The notes: generated by a model not told the origin, from the sequence alone. A DNA stretch of 38,360 bases from Pseudorhodobacter antarcticus (GCA_945862435.1 CAMAXX010000026.1:1-38360); one strand, 5' to 3'. Shown: positions 25,592 through 34,817, counted from the stretch's first letter. Made by a program: numbers and translations.

Positions 25592-26299
25592 TTACGCGCA
25601 GGCTGCCAGAAAGCGATGCGCATCGTGCAGGGCGGTCGCTTTGCCTGATTCGAGCGCTGCCGCCGCCTCGTCAACGCCCCAATGCTCGGCCTGCCAATGT
25701 TCGTCTATGCGTGACAGCGCAAAGCCCTGATGGGGGAGCAAGTGGCCTTTTGCCATGGCCAGCGCAAGCACCAAAGATCCGGTAATTGCGACCAAGTCAT
25801 GCAGACCCGCCAGCGCAAAAGCATCGAATGCGGAGACGTGATCTTGCAGGTTGGTCAGACTTTCGGCGGGTTGAGCCAAATGCACAATGCCCGTTGTCAC
25901 ATGCAACGGCGCGGCCAAATCACGCGCGGCCCAGTCCAGCCAAGGCTGCCAGCCTGCGGCCTGCCGCGCCACCAGTTCGGCAGGAGATTGCGCGCGATAG
26001 CACAGCAAATCACTGGCCCCATAGCCTGCCAGTTCCGCGATAACCCCTTTACGATTCGGGGCGACCTTTTCCAGTGCCGAATTGGCGCGCCGTGTTATCG
26101 GCATGGTTTCTGGGTTTACAGTGCCTGTTTGCGCATCCCATTCGGCAGCAATCAATTGGGCCAGCGTATCATTCGGCAAGATCAGGGGGTTTTTGGCGGG
26201 CGTTTTCACCGCCCGCCCGTCCAGATGCACCGTAAAGCCTGCCTCTAGTTGCACGACGCTGGCCGATTTCCAGAACCGTTTTGCGGCCCACCCGCTCAT
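25592..26299 (-). CDS. ATP12-family F1-ATPase assembly chaperone
   Basis: The 235-residue product belongs to the ATP12 family, which in mitochondria binds the F1 alpha subunit before assembly. Alphaproteobacteria carry homologues. Landmarks are RFWKSASVVQLEAGFTVHLDGRAVKTPAKNPL (8-40), an AEWDAQTGTVNPETMPITRRANSALEKV segment (52-79), and the acidic C-terminal region with IDEHWQAEHWG before the helical end. It lies 13 bp after the pseudouridine synthase gene and probably shares its transcript. No ATP synthase gene is in the window. Confidence 0.9.
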   Translation of the reverse strand: MSGWAAKRFWKSASVVQLEAGFTVHLDGRAVKTPAKNPLILPNDTLAQLIAAEWDAQTGTVNPETMPITRRANSALEKVAPNRKGVIAELAGYGASDLLCYRAQSPAELVARQAAGWQPWLDWAARDLAAPLHVTTGIVHLAQPAESLTNLQDHVSAFDAFALAGLHDLVAITGSLVLALAMAKGHLLPHQGFALSRIDEHWQAEHWGVDEAAAALESGKATALHDAHRFLAACA

Positions 26300-26312
26300 A
26301 CTAAATGCCCTC

Positions 26313-27353
26313 TCATGCCTCGCCCCTAAACGGGTCTAGCGGCACATCATTTACGCCCCAATCCAGCGTTTTCCAAGTGCGCGCCATGTGGTCGGGCAAA
26401 GGCGCGGTGAAGGTCATCATTTCTTTGGTGATGGGATGTTCGAATTTCAGCATTCGGGCGTGCAGATGTAGCTTGCGCGAGATGTCGCCGCCAACGCCCG
26501 CACCCCAGCCATCGCCCATATTATCGGTATCAGAGCCGCCATATTTGCCATCGCCCAAAATTGGGTGGCCCATTTCGGCCATATGGGCGCGCAATTGATG
26601 CGTGCGCCCTGTAATGGGTTCCAGCGCCATCCAAGACAAGCGCGTGCCAAGGAACCAAAGCGTAAAGAAATCGGTCTGCGCGCGTTTGGCATCGGGGTAA
26701 TCGCCCATCTTGGCGGGATGGATGCAGACCATCTTTTCCCCCTCGCCGCGCCCACCGCCTGGGGCCTTCATCAGCCCGTATTTCACGCTGCCCTTGCGCG
26801 GGTTGGGCACGCCTGCAACAGCCGCCCAATAAATTTTGCGCGTCAGGTGATGGCGCAGGCTTTCGGACAGCCCTCGCGCCACGCGGTCGGTGCGGGCCAG
26901 CATAAGCAGGCCAGAGGTGTCTTTATCGAGGCGATGCACAAGCTTGGGTTTATCTTTGAAACCGAACTTCAATGCCTCGGTCAGACCATCAACATGCCGC
27001 TCGCCCAAACCAGAGCCGCCTTGGCTGGGCAGGCCTGCGGGTTTGTTTAGGATGATGATATGCTCATCCTTCCACAGCACCGCGTCTTGGATGATCTTTT
27101 CATCAGCTTGGCTGATTTTGGATTGGCGCGGGGCTGGGGCGGCCCCATCGGGCAGCGGCGGCACACGCACGATTTGGCCTGCCACAACACGATCCGCGCC
27201 TTTGCAGCGTGCGCCGTCAACGCGCACTTGACCTGTGCGGCACATCTTTTCAACCGCGCCTTGGGTCAGTTGGGGGAACCGCTTTTTGAACCAGCGATCC
27301 AGCCGCTGCTCGCCCTCGTCCGCGCCGATGGTTAGGGTTTGCACGCCACTCAT
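26313..27353 (-). CDS. Large-subunit rRNA pseudouridine synthase, RluC/RluD type
   Basis: The 346-residue product converts uridines in 23S rRNA to pseudouridine. An N-terminal S4 RNA-binding domain (about 16-70, with RLDRWFKKRFPQL) precedes the catalytic domain. The catalytic aspartate D144 lies in HRLDKDTSG (140-148), and EPITGRTHQLRAHM (245-258) is the second signature. An insertion rich in Gly (196-207) and a tail after residue 280 set the exact class; RluC is most likely but RluD is not excluded. I chose the ATG at 27353 because it overlaps the crcB stop (ATGA); the longer frame from 27461 reads through crcB in another phase. Confidence 0.92.
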   Translation of the reverse strand: MSGVQTLTIGADEGEQRLDRWFKKRFPQLTQGAVEKMCRTGQVRVDGARCKGADRVVAGQIVRVPPLPDGAAPAPRQSKISQADEKIIQDAVLWKDEHIIILNKPAGLPSQGGSGLGERHVDGLTEALKFGFKDKPKLVHRLDKDTSGLLMLARTDRVARGLSESLRHHLTRKIYWAAVAGVPNPRKGSVKYGLMKAPGGGRGEGEKMVCIHPAKMGDYPDAKRAQTDFFTLWFLGTRLSWMALEPITGRTHQLRAHMAEMGHPILGDGKYGGSDTDNMGDGWGAGVGGDISRKLHLHARMLKFEHPITKEMMTFTAPLPDHMARTWKTLDWGVNDVPLDPFRGEA

Positions 27354-27700
27354 GCCAGCACTCCTTTGGCCAATGCGGCCCCAATTGCCACTGCGCCCAG
27401 CGACAAAACAACCGACGCGCCGACATAAGCCACCGCGGTAATGACTTGCCCCGCCTGCCACAATTTCAGCGCATCCAGCGAAAAGGCCGAAAAGGTGGTG
27501 AAGCCGCCCAAGATACCCGTCATGAACAGCGGCGATAGCCCCGCCCGCGCGGTTAGGGCGATAAACAAAACTCCCATGGCAAAGCTGCCCAGCACATTCA
27601 CCGCCAGCGTGCCAAGCGGCGCGCCAACTGCGGCGACGGTGAGATACCGCAGCACCGAGCCGATTGCACCGCCAAGGGCCACTTGAAAAAGGGTCATCAT
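27350..27700 (-). CDS. crcB: Fluoride ion channel CrcB/FluC
   Basis: The 116-residue product has four hydrophobic helices and the Fluc signatures GGAIGSVLRY (10-19), NVLGSF (35-40) and GGFTTFSAFS (65-74); the last carries the fluoride-pathway phenylalanines. Fluc channels form dual-topology dimers in the inner membrane and let F- out of the cell. Two ATGs in tandem are possible starts; I list the first. I do not see a fluoride riboswitch before it, only a short GC-rich leader. The stop overlaps the start of the pseudouridine synthase gene. Confidence 0.93.
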   Translation of the reverse strand: MMTLFQVALGGAIGSVLRYLTVAAVGAPLGTLAVNVLGSFAMGVLFIALTARAGLSPLFMTGILGGFTTFSAFSLDALKLWQAGQVITAVAYVGASVVLSLGAVAIGAALAKGVLA

Positions 27701-27749
27701 GCCTTTCCCTTGCGGGGCAAGAGGCGGTTTGTCAAGCGGCAGCGCAAAA

Positions 27750-27766
27750 GGGGGCGCTTCGCCCCC
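27750..27766 (-). terminator. Terminator hairpin downstream of rarA
   Basis: GGGGGCG (27750-27756) pairs with CGCCCCC (27760-27766) around a 3-nt loop. On the minus strand the stem is followed by TTTTGCGC. It sits about 60 bp after the rarA stop and before crcB. The adjoining bases to 27800 (GGCGCAAGCGCC, then CACCCCCAGAGGATATTT) resemble an intergenic motif I associate with many Rhodobacteraceae genomes; this is from memory. Confidence 0.7.
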
Positions 27767-27827
27767 CTCGGCGCAAGCGCCTCACCCCCAGAGGATATTT
27801 ACAGAGTTAGGAAGCATGCAGAGGACC

Positions 27828-29165
27828 TTAGGTTTTACGTCGTTCGCGCAGTTTGGCAAAATAGTCGATGCGTTTTTTCAATTCGCGTTCAAAGCCGCGT
27901 TCAGGTGGGGCATAATAAACAGGGCGCTTCAACCCATCGGGGAAGTAATTCTGCCCCGAAAAACCATCAGGGGCATCATGGTCATAGGCGTAATCAGCGC
28001 CGTAGCCGATATCTTTCATCAGTTTGGTGGGCGCATTGCGGATGTGCAGCGGTGGTGGCAGGCTGCCAGTATCGCGCGCAGCAGTTCGGGCGGCTTTATA
28101 GGCGGTGTAGACCGCGTTCGATTTGGGGGCGAGAGCAAGGTAGATCACTGCCTGCGCCAATGCGAGTTCGCCTTCGGGCGAGCCCAAACGCTCGTATGTG
28201 TTCCACGCATCTAGGCAAAGGGTTTGCGCCTGTGGGTCGGCAAGGCCGATATCTTCCACCGCCATGCGGGTGATGCGGCGGGCCAAAAATCGCGGGTCTT
28301 CGCCGCCTTCGAGCATGCGCGCAAACCAGTAAAGCGCCGCATCGGGGTCAGAGCCGCGCACCGACTTGTGCAGCGCGGAGATCAGGTTGTAATGTTCTTC
28401 GCCAGATTTGTCGTATTTACTAGCGCGGCGCATGAGGCGGGTAGAAAGGTCTTCGCGGCCCAGTGGTTTGTCTAACTTCCATGCGGCGACTTGTTCGATC
28501 AAATTTAGCAGCGCGCGGCCATCGCCATCGGCCATATCAATCAGGGCTTCGCGCGCCTCGCCATTCAGCGGTAGGGCGCGGGCGAGTTCGCGTTCGGCGC
28601 GCTGGGTGAGCAATTCCAAATCTGTCAGCGACAGGCGTTCCAACACAATCACCTGCGCGCGCGACAGGAGAGCGGCGTTCAATTCAAAGCTGGGGTTTTC
28701 GGTGGTGGCCCCGACCAACAGGATGGTTCCATCCTCCATATAGGGCAGAAAGCCGTCTTGCTGAGCTTTGTTAAAGCGGTGGATTTCATCGACGAATAAT
28801 AGCGTGCCTCGCGCTTTTTCGCCGTTACCGTTTTGGCGGCGCAGCCTTGCGGATTCGAACACTTTTCGCAGATCGGGCACGCCTGTGAAGATAGCCGAGA
28901 TTTGCACTAAGGCCGTATCTGTTGCATCAGCCAGCAGCCGCGCAATCGTGGTTTTACCCACGCCCGGCGGGCCCCACAGGATGATGGACGAGAGGCTGCG
29001 TGCGGCAATCATCGCACCCAGCGGGCCATTGGGGCCGAGGACATGGCCCTGCCCGATCACTTCGCCCAGAGTTTTGGGGCGAAGGCGGTCGGCAAGCGGC
29101 CGACCTTCCGCCAGGTTTGGGCCTGCGGCGGTGGCAGAAGCAACGTTATCGAACAGGTCGGCCAT
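27828..29165 (-). CDS. rarA: Replication-associated recombination protein A (RarA/MgsA AAA+ ATPase)
   Basis: The 445-residue product is a clamp-loader-like AAA+ ATPase acting at stalled replication forks. It has Walker A GPPGVGKT (65-72), Walker B LLFVDEIH (122-129), sensor 1 GATTENPSF (152-160), and the C-terminal MgsA tetramerisation region (RGSDPDAALYWFARMLEGGEDPRFLARR, ... DYAYDHDAPDGFSGQNYFPDG). Length and start agree with the family. It lies 80 bp downstream of rplQ beyond a strong terminator, so it probably has its own promoter. Confidence 0.96.
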   Translation of the reverse strand: MADLFDNVASATAAGPNLAEGRPLADRLRPKTLGEVIGQGHVLGPNGPLGAMIAARSLSSIILWGPPGVGKTTIARLLADATDTALVQISAIFTGVPDLRKVFESARLRRQNGNGEKARGTLLFVDEIHRFNKAQQDGFLPYMEDGTILLVGATTENPSFELNAALLSRAQVIVLERLSLTDLELLTQRAERELARALPLNGEAREALIDMADGDGRALLNLIEQVAAWKLDKPLGREDLSTRLMRRASKYDKSGEEHYNLISALHKSVRGSDPDAALYWFARMLEGGEDPRFLARRITRMAVEDIGLADPQAQTLCLDAWNTYERLGSPEGELALAQAVIYLALAPKSNAVYTAYKAARTAARDTGSLPPPLHIRNAPTKLMKDIGYGADYAYDHDAPDGFSGQNYFPDGLKRPVYYAPPERGFERELKKRIDYFAKLRERRKT

Positions 29166-29195
29166 GGGGAAAGACTACGCGCGATTGCGCAAAAG

Positions 29196-29226
29196 AAAAA
29201 GGCCCACCGCATGGGCGGGCCTTTTT
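29196..29226 (-). terminator. Strong terminator at the end of the ribosomal operon
   Basis: AAAAAGGCCCACC (29196-29208) and GGGCGGGCCTTTTT pair to give about 13 bp with a short loop. The stem is flanked by A and T runs, so it can work on either strand. It starts 19 bp after the rplQ stop codon and closes the long ribosomal operon before rarA. Confidence 0.9.
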
Positions 29227-29245
29227 GCATATCTGTGAGACGATC

Positions 29246-29656
29246 TTATTCGTCGCCAGCAGCGGTGCGGGCATGGTCTGCCGCGCCTTTTGCATTCGGG
29301 TCGCGGTCAACGAATTCGATAATCGCCATTGGGGCCATATCGCCAAAGCGGAAGCCCGCCTTTAGCACACGCACATAGCCGCCTTGACGGTCTTTGTAGC
29401 GGGGGCCCAAAATTTCGAACAGACGCGCGGTGTGCATGTCTTGCTTCAATTGCGCGTGCGCCTGACGGCGGGCGTGCAGATCGCCGCGCTTAGCCAGCGT
29501 GATGAGCTTTTCGATGATCGGGCGCAGTTCTTTGGCTTTTGGCAGCGTGGTTTTGATTTGTTCGTGTTCAATCAGCGAGCCTGCCATGTTGGCAAACAGC
29601 GCCTTACGGTGTTCGTGAGTGCGGTTGAGGCGGCGATAGCCGCGAGCGTGACGCAT
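29246..29656 (-). CDS. rplQ: 50S ribosomal protein bL17
   Basis: The 136-residue product starts [37 protein letters not shown], the canonical bL17 N terminus; bL17 lies near the polypeptide exit of the 50S subunit. [26 protein letters not shown] and the [26 protein letters not shown] segment confirm it. An acidic/Ala-rich tail extends to GDE. It is the last gene of the alpha operon, 139 bp after rpoA. Confidence 0.97.
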   Translation of the reverse strand: MRHARGYRRLNRTHEHRKALFANMAGSLIEHEQIKTTLPKAKELRPIIEKLITLAKRGDLHARRQAHAQLKQDMHTARLFEILGPRYKDRQGGYVRVLKAGFRFGDMAPMAIIEFVDRDPNAKGAADHARTAAGDE

Positions 29657-29767
29657 GATAGTCTCCTAAGCTTCTGTTTCTACTTTGTCCGGCAGTGCCT
29701 CGAATGGCCTGCTCACCTTGGGGCTGCTAACCCTATTATTCCCCAGCATTCTGGGCATTTTTGCAAA

Positions 29768-29789
29768 GGCTGCGGGCTAACCCGCAGCC
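29768..29789 (-). terminator. Hairpin between rpoA and rplQ
   Basis: GGCTGCGGG (29768-29776) and CCCGCAGCC (29781-29789) form a perfect 9-bp stem with a 4-nt loop. On the minus strand TTTGCAAAAA follows. It lies 6 bp after the rpoA stop. It is terminator-like but probably leaky, since rplQ continues the operon; processing or attenuation is likely. Confidence 0.75.
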
Positions 29790-29795
29790 AGTTTG

Positions 29796-30812
29796 TTAGA
29801 ATTGATCTTCGAAGCGCTTTGCCAGATCTTCGATGTTTTCTGGTGGCCACTCTTCCACTTCCATGCCCAAATGCAGGCCCATCCCCGACAGCACTTCTTT
29901 GATTTCGTTCAAAGATTTGCGGCCAAAGTTTGGAGTGCGCAGCATTTCTGCTTCGGTCTTTTGGATCAGATCGCCAATGTAGACGATATTGTCGTTCTTT
30001 AGGCAGTTTGCCGAACGCACCGACAATTCCAACTCGTCAACTTTCTTCAGCAGCAGCGGATTGAATTCAAGCCCAGCGTCTTCCATGCCCTTGCCAGCCG
30101 ATTCAGGCTCGTCAAAGTTCACGAACACGCCCAGTTGATCCTGTAAAATCCGCGCGGCATAGGCCACGGCATCTTCGGGAGTCAGCGCGCCGTTGGTTTC
30201 GATTTTCATCGTCAGCTTGTCATAATCTAGCACCTGCCCCTCGCGGGTGGGGGTAACTTCGTAGGACACTTTTTTCACAGGCGAGAAGACCGCATCGATT
30301 GGAATCAGGCCAATCGGCGCATCTTCTGGTTTGTTCTTATCGGCAGACACATAGCCCTTGCCGGTGTTCACCGTCAGTTCCATGAAGACATCCGCACCGT
30401 CATCCAAGTGGCAGATGACGTGGTCTTTGTTCAAAACGTCGATGCCATTTGATTCCGAAATATCGCCAGCGGTCACAACGCCCGGCCCTTTGGCCGAGAT
30501 AGACAGGCGCTTTGGCCCTTCTACGCTCATGCGCAGGGCGACGCCCTTTAGGTTTAAAATGATGTCGGTGACATCTTCGCGCACGCCTGCAACGCTTGAG
30601 AATTCGTGCAACACGTTGTCGATTTGCACCGAGGTGATTGCCCCGCCTTGCAACGACGAGAGCAAAACGCGGCGCAGCGCGTTGCCCAAGGTCAGACCAA
30701 AGCCGCGTTCCAGCGGTTCGGCGACCAGTGTTGCCGTGCGCTGCGCATCAGCGCCCGCTTTAACAACCAATTGCGATGGTTTGATCAGTTCTAGCCAATT
30801 TTTGTGGATCAT
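29796..30812 (-). CDS. rpoA: RNA polymerase alpha subunit
   Basis: The 338-residue product has the N-terminal assembly domain with [24 protein letters not shown] (33-56), a flexible linker near 235-250, and a C-terminal domain for UP-element and activator contacts ([26 protein letters not shown]...[13 protein letters not shown]). It ends in an acidic [19 protein letters not shown] tail typical of alphaproteobacteria. It lies 114 bp after rpsK across a hairpin. Confidence 0.98.
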   Translation of the reverse strand: MIHKNWLELIKPSQLVVKAGADAQRTATLVAEPLERGFGLTLGNALRRVLLSSLQGGAITSVQIDNVLHEFSSVAGVREDVTDIILNLKGVALRMSVEGPKRLSISAKGPGVVTAGDISESNGIDVLNKDHVICHLDDGADVFMELTVNTGKGYVSADKNKPEDAPIGLIPIDAVFSPVKKVSYEVTPTREGQVLDYDKLTMKIETNGALTPEDAVAYAARILQDQLGVFVNFDEPESAGKGMEDAGLEFNPLLLKKVDELELSVRSANCLKNDNIVYIGDLIQKTEAEMLRTPNFGRKSLNEIKEVLSGMGLHLGMEVEEWPPENIEDLAKRFEDQF

Positions 30813-30884
30813 GCTTCCGCCTCCATACTTGTCGCCTGCCGATGTCCCGTAAGCAGGAAACTCCCGAGGGTCAAAATGACGAAA

Positions 30885-30912
30885 TCGGGCCGCGCGGAAC
30901 CACGCAGCCCGA
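30885..30912 (-). terminator. Hairpin between rpsK and rpoA
   Basis: TCGGGCCGCG (30885-30894) and CGCAGCCCGA (30903-30912) form about 10 bp including a G-U pair, with an 8-nt loop. On the minus strand TTTCGTCATTTTG follows. It lies 14 bp after the rpsK stop. It may attenuate transcription or stop exonucleases; the weak U-tract argues against full termination. Confidence 0.6.
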
Positions 30913-30926
30913 CAATGGTAAAGATG

Positions 30927-31322
30927 TTAGACGCGGCGGCGCTTTGGAGGGCGGCAGCCATTGTGCGCAAGCGGCGTGACATCACGAATCGAGGTAACGT
31001 TCAGGCCAACAGCAGCAAGCGCACGCAGCGCCGATTCGCGGCCCGAACCTGGGCCTTGCACTTCTACTTCCACGGTTTTCATACCGTGCTCTTGCGCCTT
31101 GCGGGCAGCATCCTCGGCAGCCATTTGGGCGGCGTAAGGGGTCGACTTGCGCGAACCCTTAAAGCCCATGGTGCCCGAAGACGACCACGAAATTGCATTG
31201 CCCTGAACGTCCGAGATCAGAATTTTAGTGTTGTTAAACGAAGAATTCACATGAACCACGCCAGCGGCGATGTTCTTGCGTTCTTTTTTCTTGGTGCGGG
31301 TCGATTTTGTATCGCGTGCCAT
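30927..31322 (-). CDS. rpsK: 30S ribosomal protein uS11
   Basis: The 131-residue product has a basic N-terminal tail ([17 protein letters not shown]) and the uS11 core ([44 protein letters not shown]). It ends [16 protein letters not shown], the conserved C terminus at the 30S platform. It lies 12 bp after rpsM. Confidence 0.98.
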   Translation of the reverse strand: MARDTKSTRTKKKERKNIAAGVVHVNSSFNNTKILISDVQGNAISWSSSGTMGFKGSRKSTPYAAQMAAEDAARKAQEHGMKTVEVEVQGPGSGRESALRALAAVGLNVTSIRDVTPLAHNGCRPPKRRRV

Positions 31323-31334
31323 ATCTCGGTCCCC

Positions 31335-31703
31335 TTATTTCTTCTTGCCAGCGATGGCTTTTGCGGGGCCCTTGCGGGTACGAGCGTTAGTGTGCGTACG
31401 TTGACCGCGTACAGGCAGACCCTTGCGGTGACGCAGGCCGCGATAGCAGCCAAGATCCATCAAACGCTTGATGTTCATCGAGGTTTCGCGGCGCAGATCG
31501 CCTTCAACCGTTAGATTGGCGTCGATATATTCGCGAATCGCCAGAACTTCGGCATCAGACAACTGGTTCACGCGGCGGGCGCGGTCGATTTTGACAGATT
31601 CGCAGATTTGCTCTGCAACGAATGGGCCGATTCCCGTGATATAGGTCAGGGCGATAGGCACCCGTTTGTTCGTGGGTATGTTTACGCCAGCAATACGTGC
31701 CAA
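31335..31703 (-). CDS. rpsM: 30S ribosomal protein uS13 with TTG start
   Basis: The family N terminus [10 protein letters not shown] is encoded here as TTG GCA CGT ATT GCT, so the start is TTG at 31703-31701 and the product is 122 residues, the usual length. AAAAAGGA lies 7 bases upstream. An upstream in-frame extension to 31781 begins without similarity and is rejected. The core [15 protein letters not shown] and the basic tail [35 protein letters not shown] are typical. uS13 contacts P-site tRNA and the subunit bridge. The rare start codon may limit translation. Confidence 0.93.
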   Translation of the reverse strand: MARIAGVNIPTNKRVPIALTYITGIGPFVAEQICESVKIDRARRVNQLSDAEVLAIREYIDANLTVEGDLRRETSMNIKRLMDLGCYRGLRHRKGLPVRGQRTHTNARTRKGPAKAIAGKKK

Positions 31704-31943
31704 GACGTGTTCCTTTTTGGTTGCGGTTCCGTAGTGCCAGAACCTTTTTTCACAACATGCAAGGGCAGCACCCCAGCACACGACACCCCGATTTCACGAT
31801 ATTGCCTCATGACATCAGAGTTTTCCCATTAATGGGAGGCCCGAAATATTTTAATCCCTTGCGGCGATTCCATTTCGGGATGACGTGCCTTAAGGGCTTT
31901 TACCCCACCCGTCAAGGGTGCGAGCGTGGGGATTAAGCAGATT
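31704..31943. other. Intergenic region between adk and rpsM
   Basis: This 240-bp gap is the longest in the ribosomal operon. It holds a perfect 12-bp palindrome, CCCATTAATGGG (31825-31836), and nearer adk several inverted GC blocks on the minus strand (CACCC...GGGTG and GCCCTTAAGGC). These could form a partial terminator after adk, with a fresh promoter for rpsM-rplQ downstream. I cannot assign a clear -35/-10. Short frames on both strands show no similarity to known proteins. Confidence 0.5.
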
Positions 31944-32531
31944 CTATCGCGCGTCCAGAATCTTAGAGATATCTGCCGATACGGTGTCCATATCATTCAG
32001 ACCATCTACAGCCAGAAGCCCGCCTTTGGCATAGTAATAGCCGATTAGCGGCGAGGTTTGCTTATAATAGGCCATCAAACGCGTTTTTAGGCTTTCGGCG
32101 TTGTCGTCAGCGCGGACGGGTTGCCCTGCGCGGCTGGCCTCCTCTGCGCGGCCAACGATTCGGTCTACCAGAACCTCGTCCTTGACTTGCAATTCGATCA
32201 CAAAGTCGACTTGCTGGCCCAATTCCTGCATCAGATCGCCCAGCGCGTCTGCTTGTTTCAGCGTCCGAGGGAAGCCGTCAAAAATATAGCCGCCCTTGGC
32301 ACCGCCGCTGATCAGTTTTTCGCGGATCAGTCCAATCACAATCTCATCCGTCACCAACTCGCCCCGCTCCATCACGGCGGCGACGCGGTTGCCCATTTCC
32401 GTGCCGCTGGTCTTCGCCTCGCGCAGCATATCGCCCGTGGACAGTTGCACCATAGCGCGCTCGTCTACCAGACGCTTGGCTTGCGTACCTTTGCCCGCGC
32501 CGGGGGGGCCAAGAAGGATGATATTGGTCAT
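31944..32531 (-). CDS. adk: Adenylate kinase
   Basis: Adk interconverts ATP + AMP and 2 ADP in the cytoplasm. The 195-residue product has the P-loop GPPGAGKGT (8-16), the AMP-binding LSTGDMLRE (30-38), the [17 protein letters not shown] motif, and a short lid ([23 protein letters not shown]) without zinc cysteines. That makes it a short-form enzyme. It begins 7 bp after secY, the classical order. Confidence 0.97.
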   Translation of the reverse strand: MTNIILLGPPGAGKGTQAKRLVDERAMVQLSTGDMLREAKTSGTEMGNRVAAVMERGELVTDEIVIGLIREKLISGGAKGGYIFDGFPRTLKQADALGDLMQELGQQVDFVIELQVKDEVLVDRIVGRAEEASRAGQPVRADDNAESLKTRLMAYYKQTSPLIGYYYAKGGLLAVDGLNDMDTVSADISKILDAR

Positions 32532-32538
32532 GCGGGCC

Positions 32539-33903
32539 TCAACGACGGGCTGGAGGTTTTGCAGTTGCTGGGCGCTTTTTCCCGCGCAACTGCGACTTTT
32601 CGATCAGCCCTTCGTACTGATGGGCCAAAAGATGGGACTGAATCTGTTGAATTGTGTCCATCGTTACTGACACCACGATAAGAACTGATGTGCCGCCAAA
32701 GTAGAACGGGATCGAAAATTCGGAGATCAGAATTTCGGGCAGCAAACAGACCGCCGCAAGATAGGCAGACCCCAGCACCAACACGCGGTTTACGACATAA
32801 TCCAAGTAATCTTGAGTTTTCTTGCCGGGGCGAATACCCGGAATAAACCCGCCTTGGCTGCGCAGATTTTCGGCAACCTCATCGGTTTTGAACGCGACAT
32901 TCTGCGTATAGAAATAGGCAAAGAACACAATCATAATCACCAAAAATGCCAGATACAGCGGTTGGCCATGGCCGAAATATGCTAGAATGGTTGACATGAT
33001 CGGCCCCGTACCTGCCGAGCCTGAAAACGTCGAAATCGTGACAGGCAGCAGCAAAAGACTGGAGGCGAAGATCGCGGGGATAACGCCCGCTGGGTTGACT
33101 TTGATAGGCAGATGCGAGCTGCCGCCATCATACACCTTCATGCCGACAGTGCGGCGCGGGTATTGAATGTTGATCTTGCGCAGGGCGCGTTCCATAAACA
33201 CCACAAAGGCGATGACGGCCACCACCATCACCAACACAAGCAGGATGACGGGGGTCGCGATAACGCCCGCACGGCCTTGGGAAAAGAACTGTGCCAAAGC
33301 GGCAGGAATTTCGGCCACGATACCCGTAAAGATAATCAGCGAAATACCGTTGCCGATGCCGCGGGCGGTAATCTGCTCGCCCAGCCACATCAAAAACATC
33401 GTGCCACCCACCAGTGTGACCACGGCGGAAATGATAAAGAACATACCAGGACTATGCGCCAAGCCGCCTGCTTGGATCGATTGTGCAATGCCGTAGCCTT
33501 GCAGCGTGGCCAGCGCGACCGTGCCATAGCGCGTCCATTGGTTGATTTTCTTGCGGCCCTGCTCGCCTTCTTTTTTCAGTTGCTCTAGCGCGGGTACCAT
33601 TGTGGTCATCAACTGAACGATGATCGACGCAGAGATATACGGCATGATTCCCAGTGCAAAGATGCCCATGCGGCTGATCGCGCCGCCGGTGAACATATTC
33701 AGCATCCCGCCAATGCCAGCGCCCGCTTCTTCCATAAAGTTGGACAGCGCCGTACCGTCAATGCCAGGAACGGGGATATACGTTCCCAACCGGTAAACCA
33801 TCAAAAGACCAATAGTAAAGAAAATGCGGCTCCGAAGATCCGTTGCCTTACCTAGCGCGCCCCACGAAAGGTTCGCCGCCATCTGTTCTGCAGCCGATGC
33901 CAT
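32539..33903 (-). CDS. secY: Protein translocase subunit SecY
   Basis: The 454-residue product is the ten-helix channel of the Sec translocon. It starts [50 protein letters not shown], with the plug region after helix 1. [21 protein letters not shown] (helix 2) and the C-terminal [21 protein letters not shown] are conserved. It follows rplO by 91 bp across a hairpin and precedes adk by 7 bp. Confidence 0.98.
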   Translation of the reverse strand: MASAAEQMAANLSWGALGKATDLRSRIFFTIGLLMVYRLGTYIPVPGIDGTALSNFMEEAGAGIGGMLNMFTGGAISRMGIFALGIMPYISASIIVQLMTTMVPALEQLKKEGEQGRKKINQWTRYGTVALATLQGYGIAQSIQAGGLAHSPGMFFIISAVVTLVGGTMFLMWLGEQITARGIGNGISLIIFTGIVAEIPAALAQFFSQGRAGVIATPVILLVLVMVVAVIAFVVFMERALRKINIQYPRRTVGMKVYDGGSSHLPIKVNPAGVIPAIFASSLLLLPVTISTFSGSAGTGPIMSTILAYFGHGQPLYLAFLVIMIVFFAYFYTQNVAFKTDEVAENLRSQGGFIPGIRPGKKTQDYLDYVVNRVLVLGSAYLAAVCLLPEILISEFSIPFYFGGTSVLIVVSVTMDTIQQIQSHLLAHQYEGLIEKSQLRGKKRPATAKPPARR

Positions 33904-33925
33904 ATCAGATCTTTCTTTATGACAG

Positions 33926-33955
33926 CGCCGCCAAACCGTTTTCCGGTCGGCGGCG
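33926..33955 (-). terminator. Hairpin between rplO and secY
   Basis: CGCCGCC (33926-33932) pairs with GGCGGCG (33949-33955). An inner ACCG/CGGT helix stacks below a GAAAA-type loop when read on the minus strand. There is no U-tract, so an mRNA processing or attenuation element is more likely than a true terminator. Confidence 0.55.
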
Positions 33956-33994
33956 CGGGAAAACTATAGGTGATGTAAGCGGTCTTGCGCCCGC

Positions 33995-34495
33995 TCACAA
34001 CCCGTTTTTACGTTTAGGTTTCTCAGCGGCTGGCTTTGGCTCGCGCAATGTGATGCTGCCGCCCGCTGCTTTGATCGCGTCAATCGCTGCTGCCGATGCG
34101 CCAGCAACCACCAAAGTGACCTTGGACTTGAATTCGCCCTTGTTCAAAATACGGATGCCGTCGCGCTTATGGCCTGTCAGGCCCGCTGCAACCAATGTGT
34201 CTTCGGTGATTTCGTCCGCAGCGTCCAATTTGCCCAGACCGATGAATTTTTCGATCAGGCCAAGGTTGATGACAGCAAAGCGCAATTGGTTTGGCTTGTT
34301 AAAGCCGCGCTTGGGCAGGCGGCGATACAGCGGCATCTGGCCGCCTTCGTATCCACCAATGGCCACACCCGAACGGGATTTCTGACCCTTGATGCCGCGC
34401 CCTGCGGTTTTACCTTTGCCCGAACCAGGGCCACGCGCCACACGCTTTTGCTTTTTAGCAGCGCCGGGGTTGTCGTGCAATTCATTTAGTTTCAT
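33995..34495 (-). CDS. rplO: 50S ribosomal protein uL15
   Basis: The 166-residue product begins [43 protein letters not shown], the Gly/Lys-rich uL15 N terminus that threads into 23S rRNA. It continues with [17 protein letters not shown] and the C-terminal fold. The tail [15 protein letters not shown] is a basic extension. It lies 98 bp after rpmD. Confidence 0.97.
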   Translation of the reverse strand: MKLNELHDNPGAAKKQKRVARGPGSGKGKTAGRGIKGQKSRSGVAIGGYEGGQMPLYRRLPKRGFNKPNQLRFAVINLGLIEKFIGLGKLDAADEITEDTLVAAGLTGHKRDGIRILNKGEFKSKVTLVVAGASAAAIDAIKAAGGSITLREPKPAAEKPKRKNGL

Positions 34496-34561
34496 GTCGC
34501 TTCTCCTTCTCCGGAACTACTGCAAAAAGCGACTTTGGCAGCAAACGCGGTTGATATAAAG

Positions 34562-34583
34562 GGCTGGGCGTATCCGCCCAGCC
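34562..34583 (-). terminator. Hairpin between rpmD and rplO
   Basis: GGCTGGGCG (34562-34570) and CGCCCAGCC (34575-34583) form a perfect 9-bp stem with a 4-nt loop, 10 bp after the rpmD stop. On the minus strand CTTTATATC follows, a weak U-tract. Like the other internal hairpins of this operon it is probably an attenuator or a processing and stability element. Confidence 0.65.
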
Positions 34584-34593
34584 TGCAACGGTG

Positions 34594-34815
34594 TTACCCG
34601 CGCTCTTCGATGATCTGCACCAAGTGGCTGATCTTGTTGACCATGCCGCGCACGGAAGGGGTATCTTCCAATTCGCGGGTGCGGTTCATTTTGTTCAGGC
34701 CAAGGCCCTTTAACGTGGCGGTTTGCACGGCAGGGCGGCGCGCTGCCGACTTTACCTGCTTGACCACGATTGTCTTTTTTGCTGCATCCGCCGCGGGTGT
34801 TTTCTTATCAGCCAT
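34594..34815 (-). CDS. rpmD: 50S ribosomal protein uL30
   Basis: The 73-residue product contains the uL30 core: [54 protein letters not shown]. The core usually starts near the N terminus in ~60-residue proteins; here 14 extra Lys/Ala-rich residues ([14 protein letters not shown]) precede it. An extension of this kind is seen in several alphaproteobacteria. The start is 2 bp after the rpsE stop. Confidence 0.96.
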   Translation of the reverse strand: MADKKTPAADAAKKTIVVKQVKSAARRPAVQTATLKGLGLNKMNRTRELEDTPSVRGMVNKISHLVQIIEERG

Positions 34816-34817
34816 GA

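Noticed and set aside
27701..27749. Fluoride riboswitch before crcB
   Set aside because: The leader is short and GC-rich, and I do not see the conserved crcB-motif pseudoknot segments. A TTGACA at 27735-27730 on the minus strand lacks a partner -10.
27683..28273. 196-codon plus-strand frame over the crcB/rarA junction
   Set aside because: It is antisense to the rarA 3' end and a terminator, Arg-rich, with no domain.
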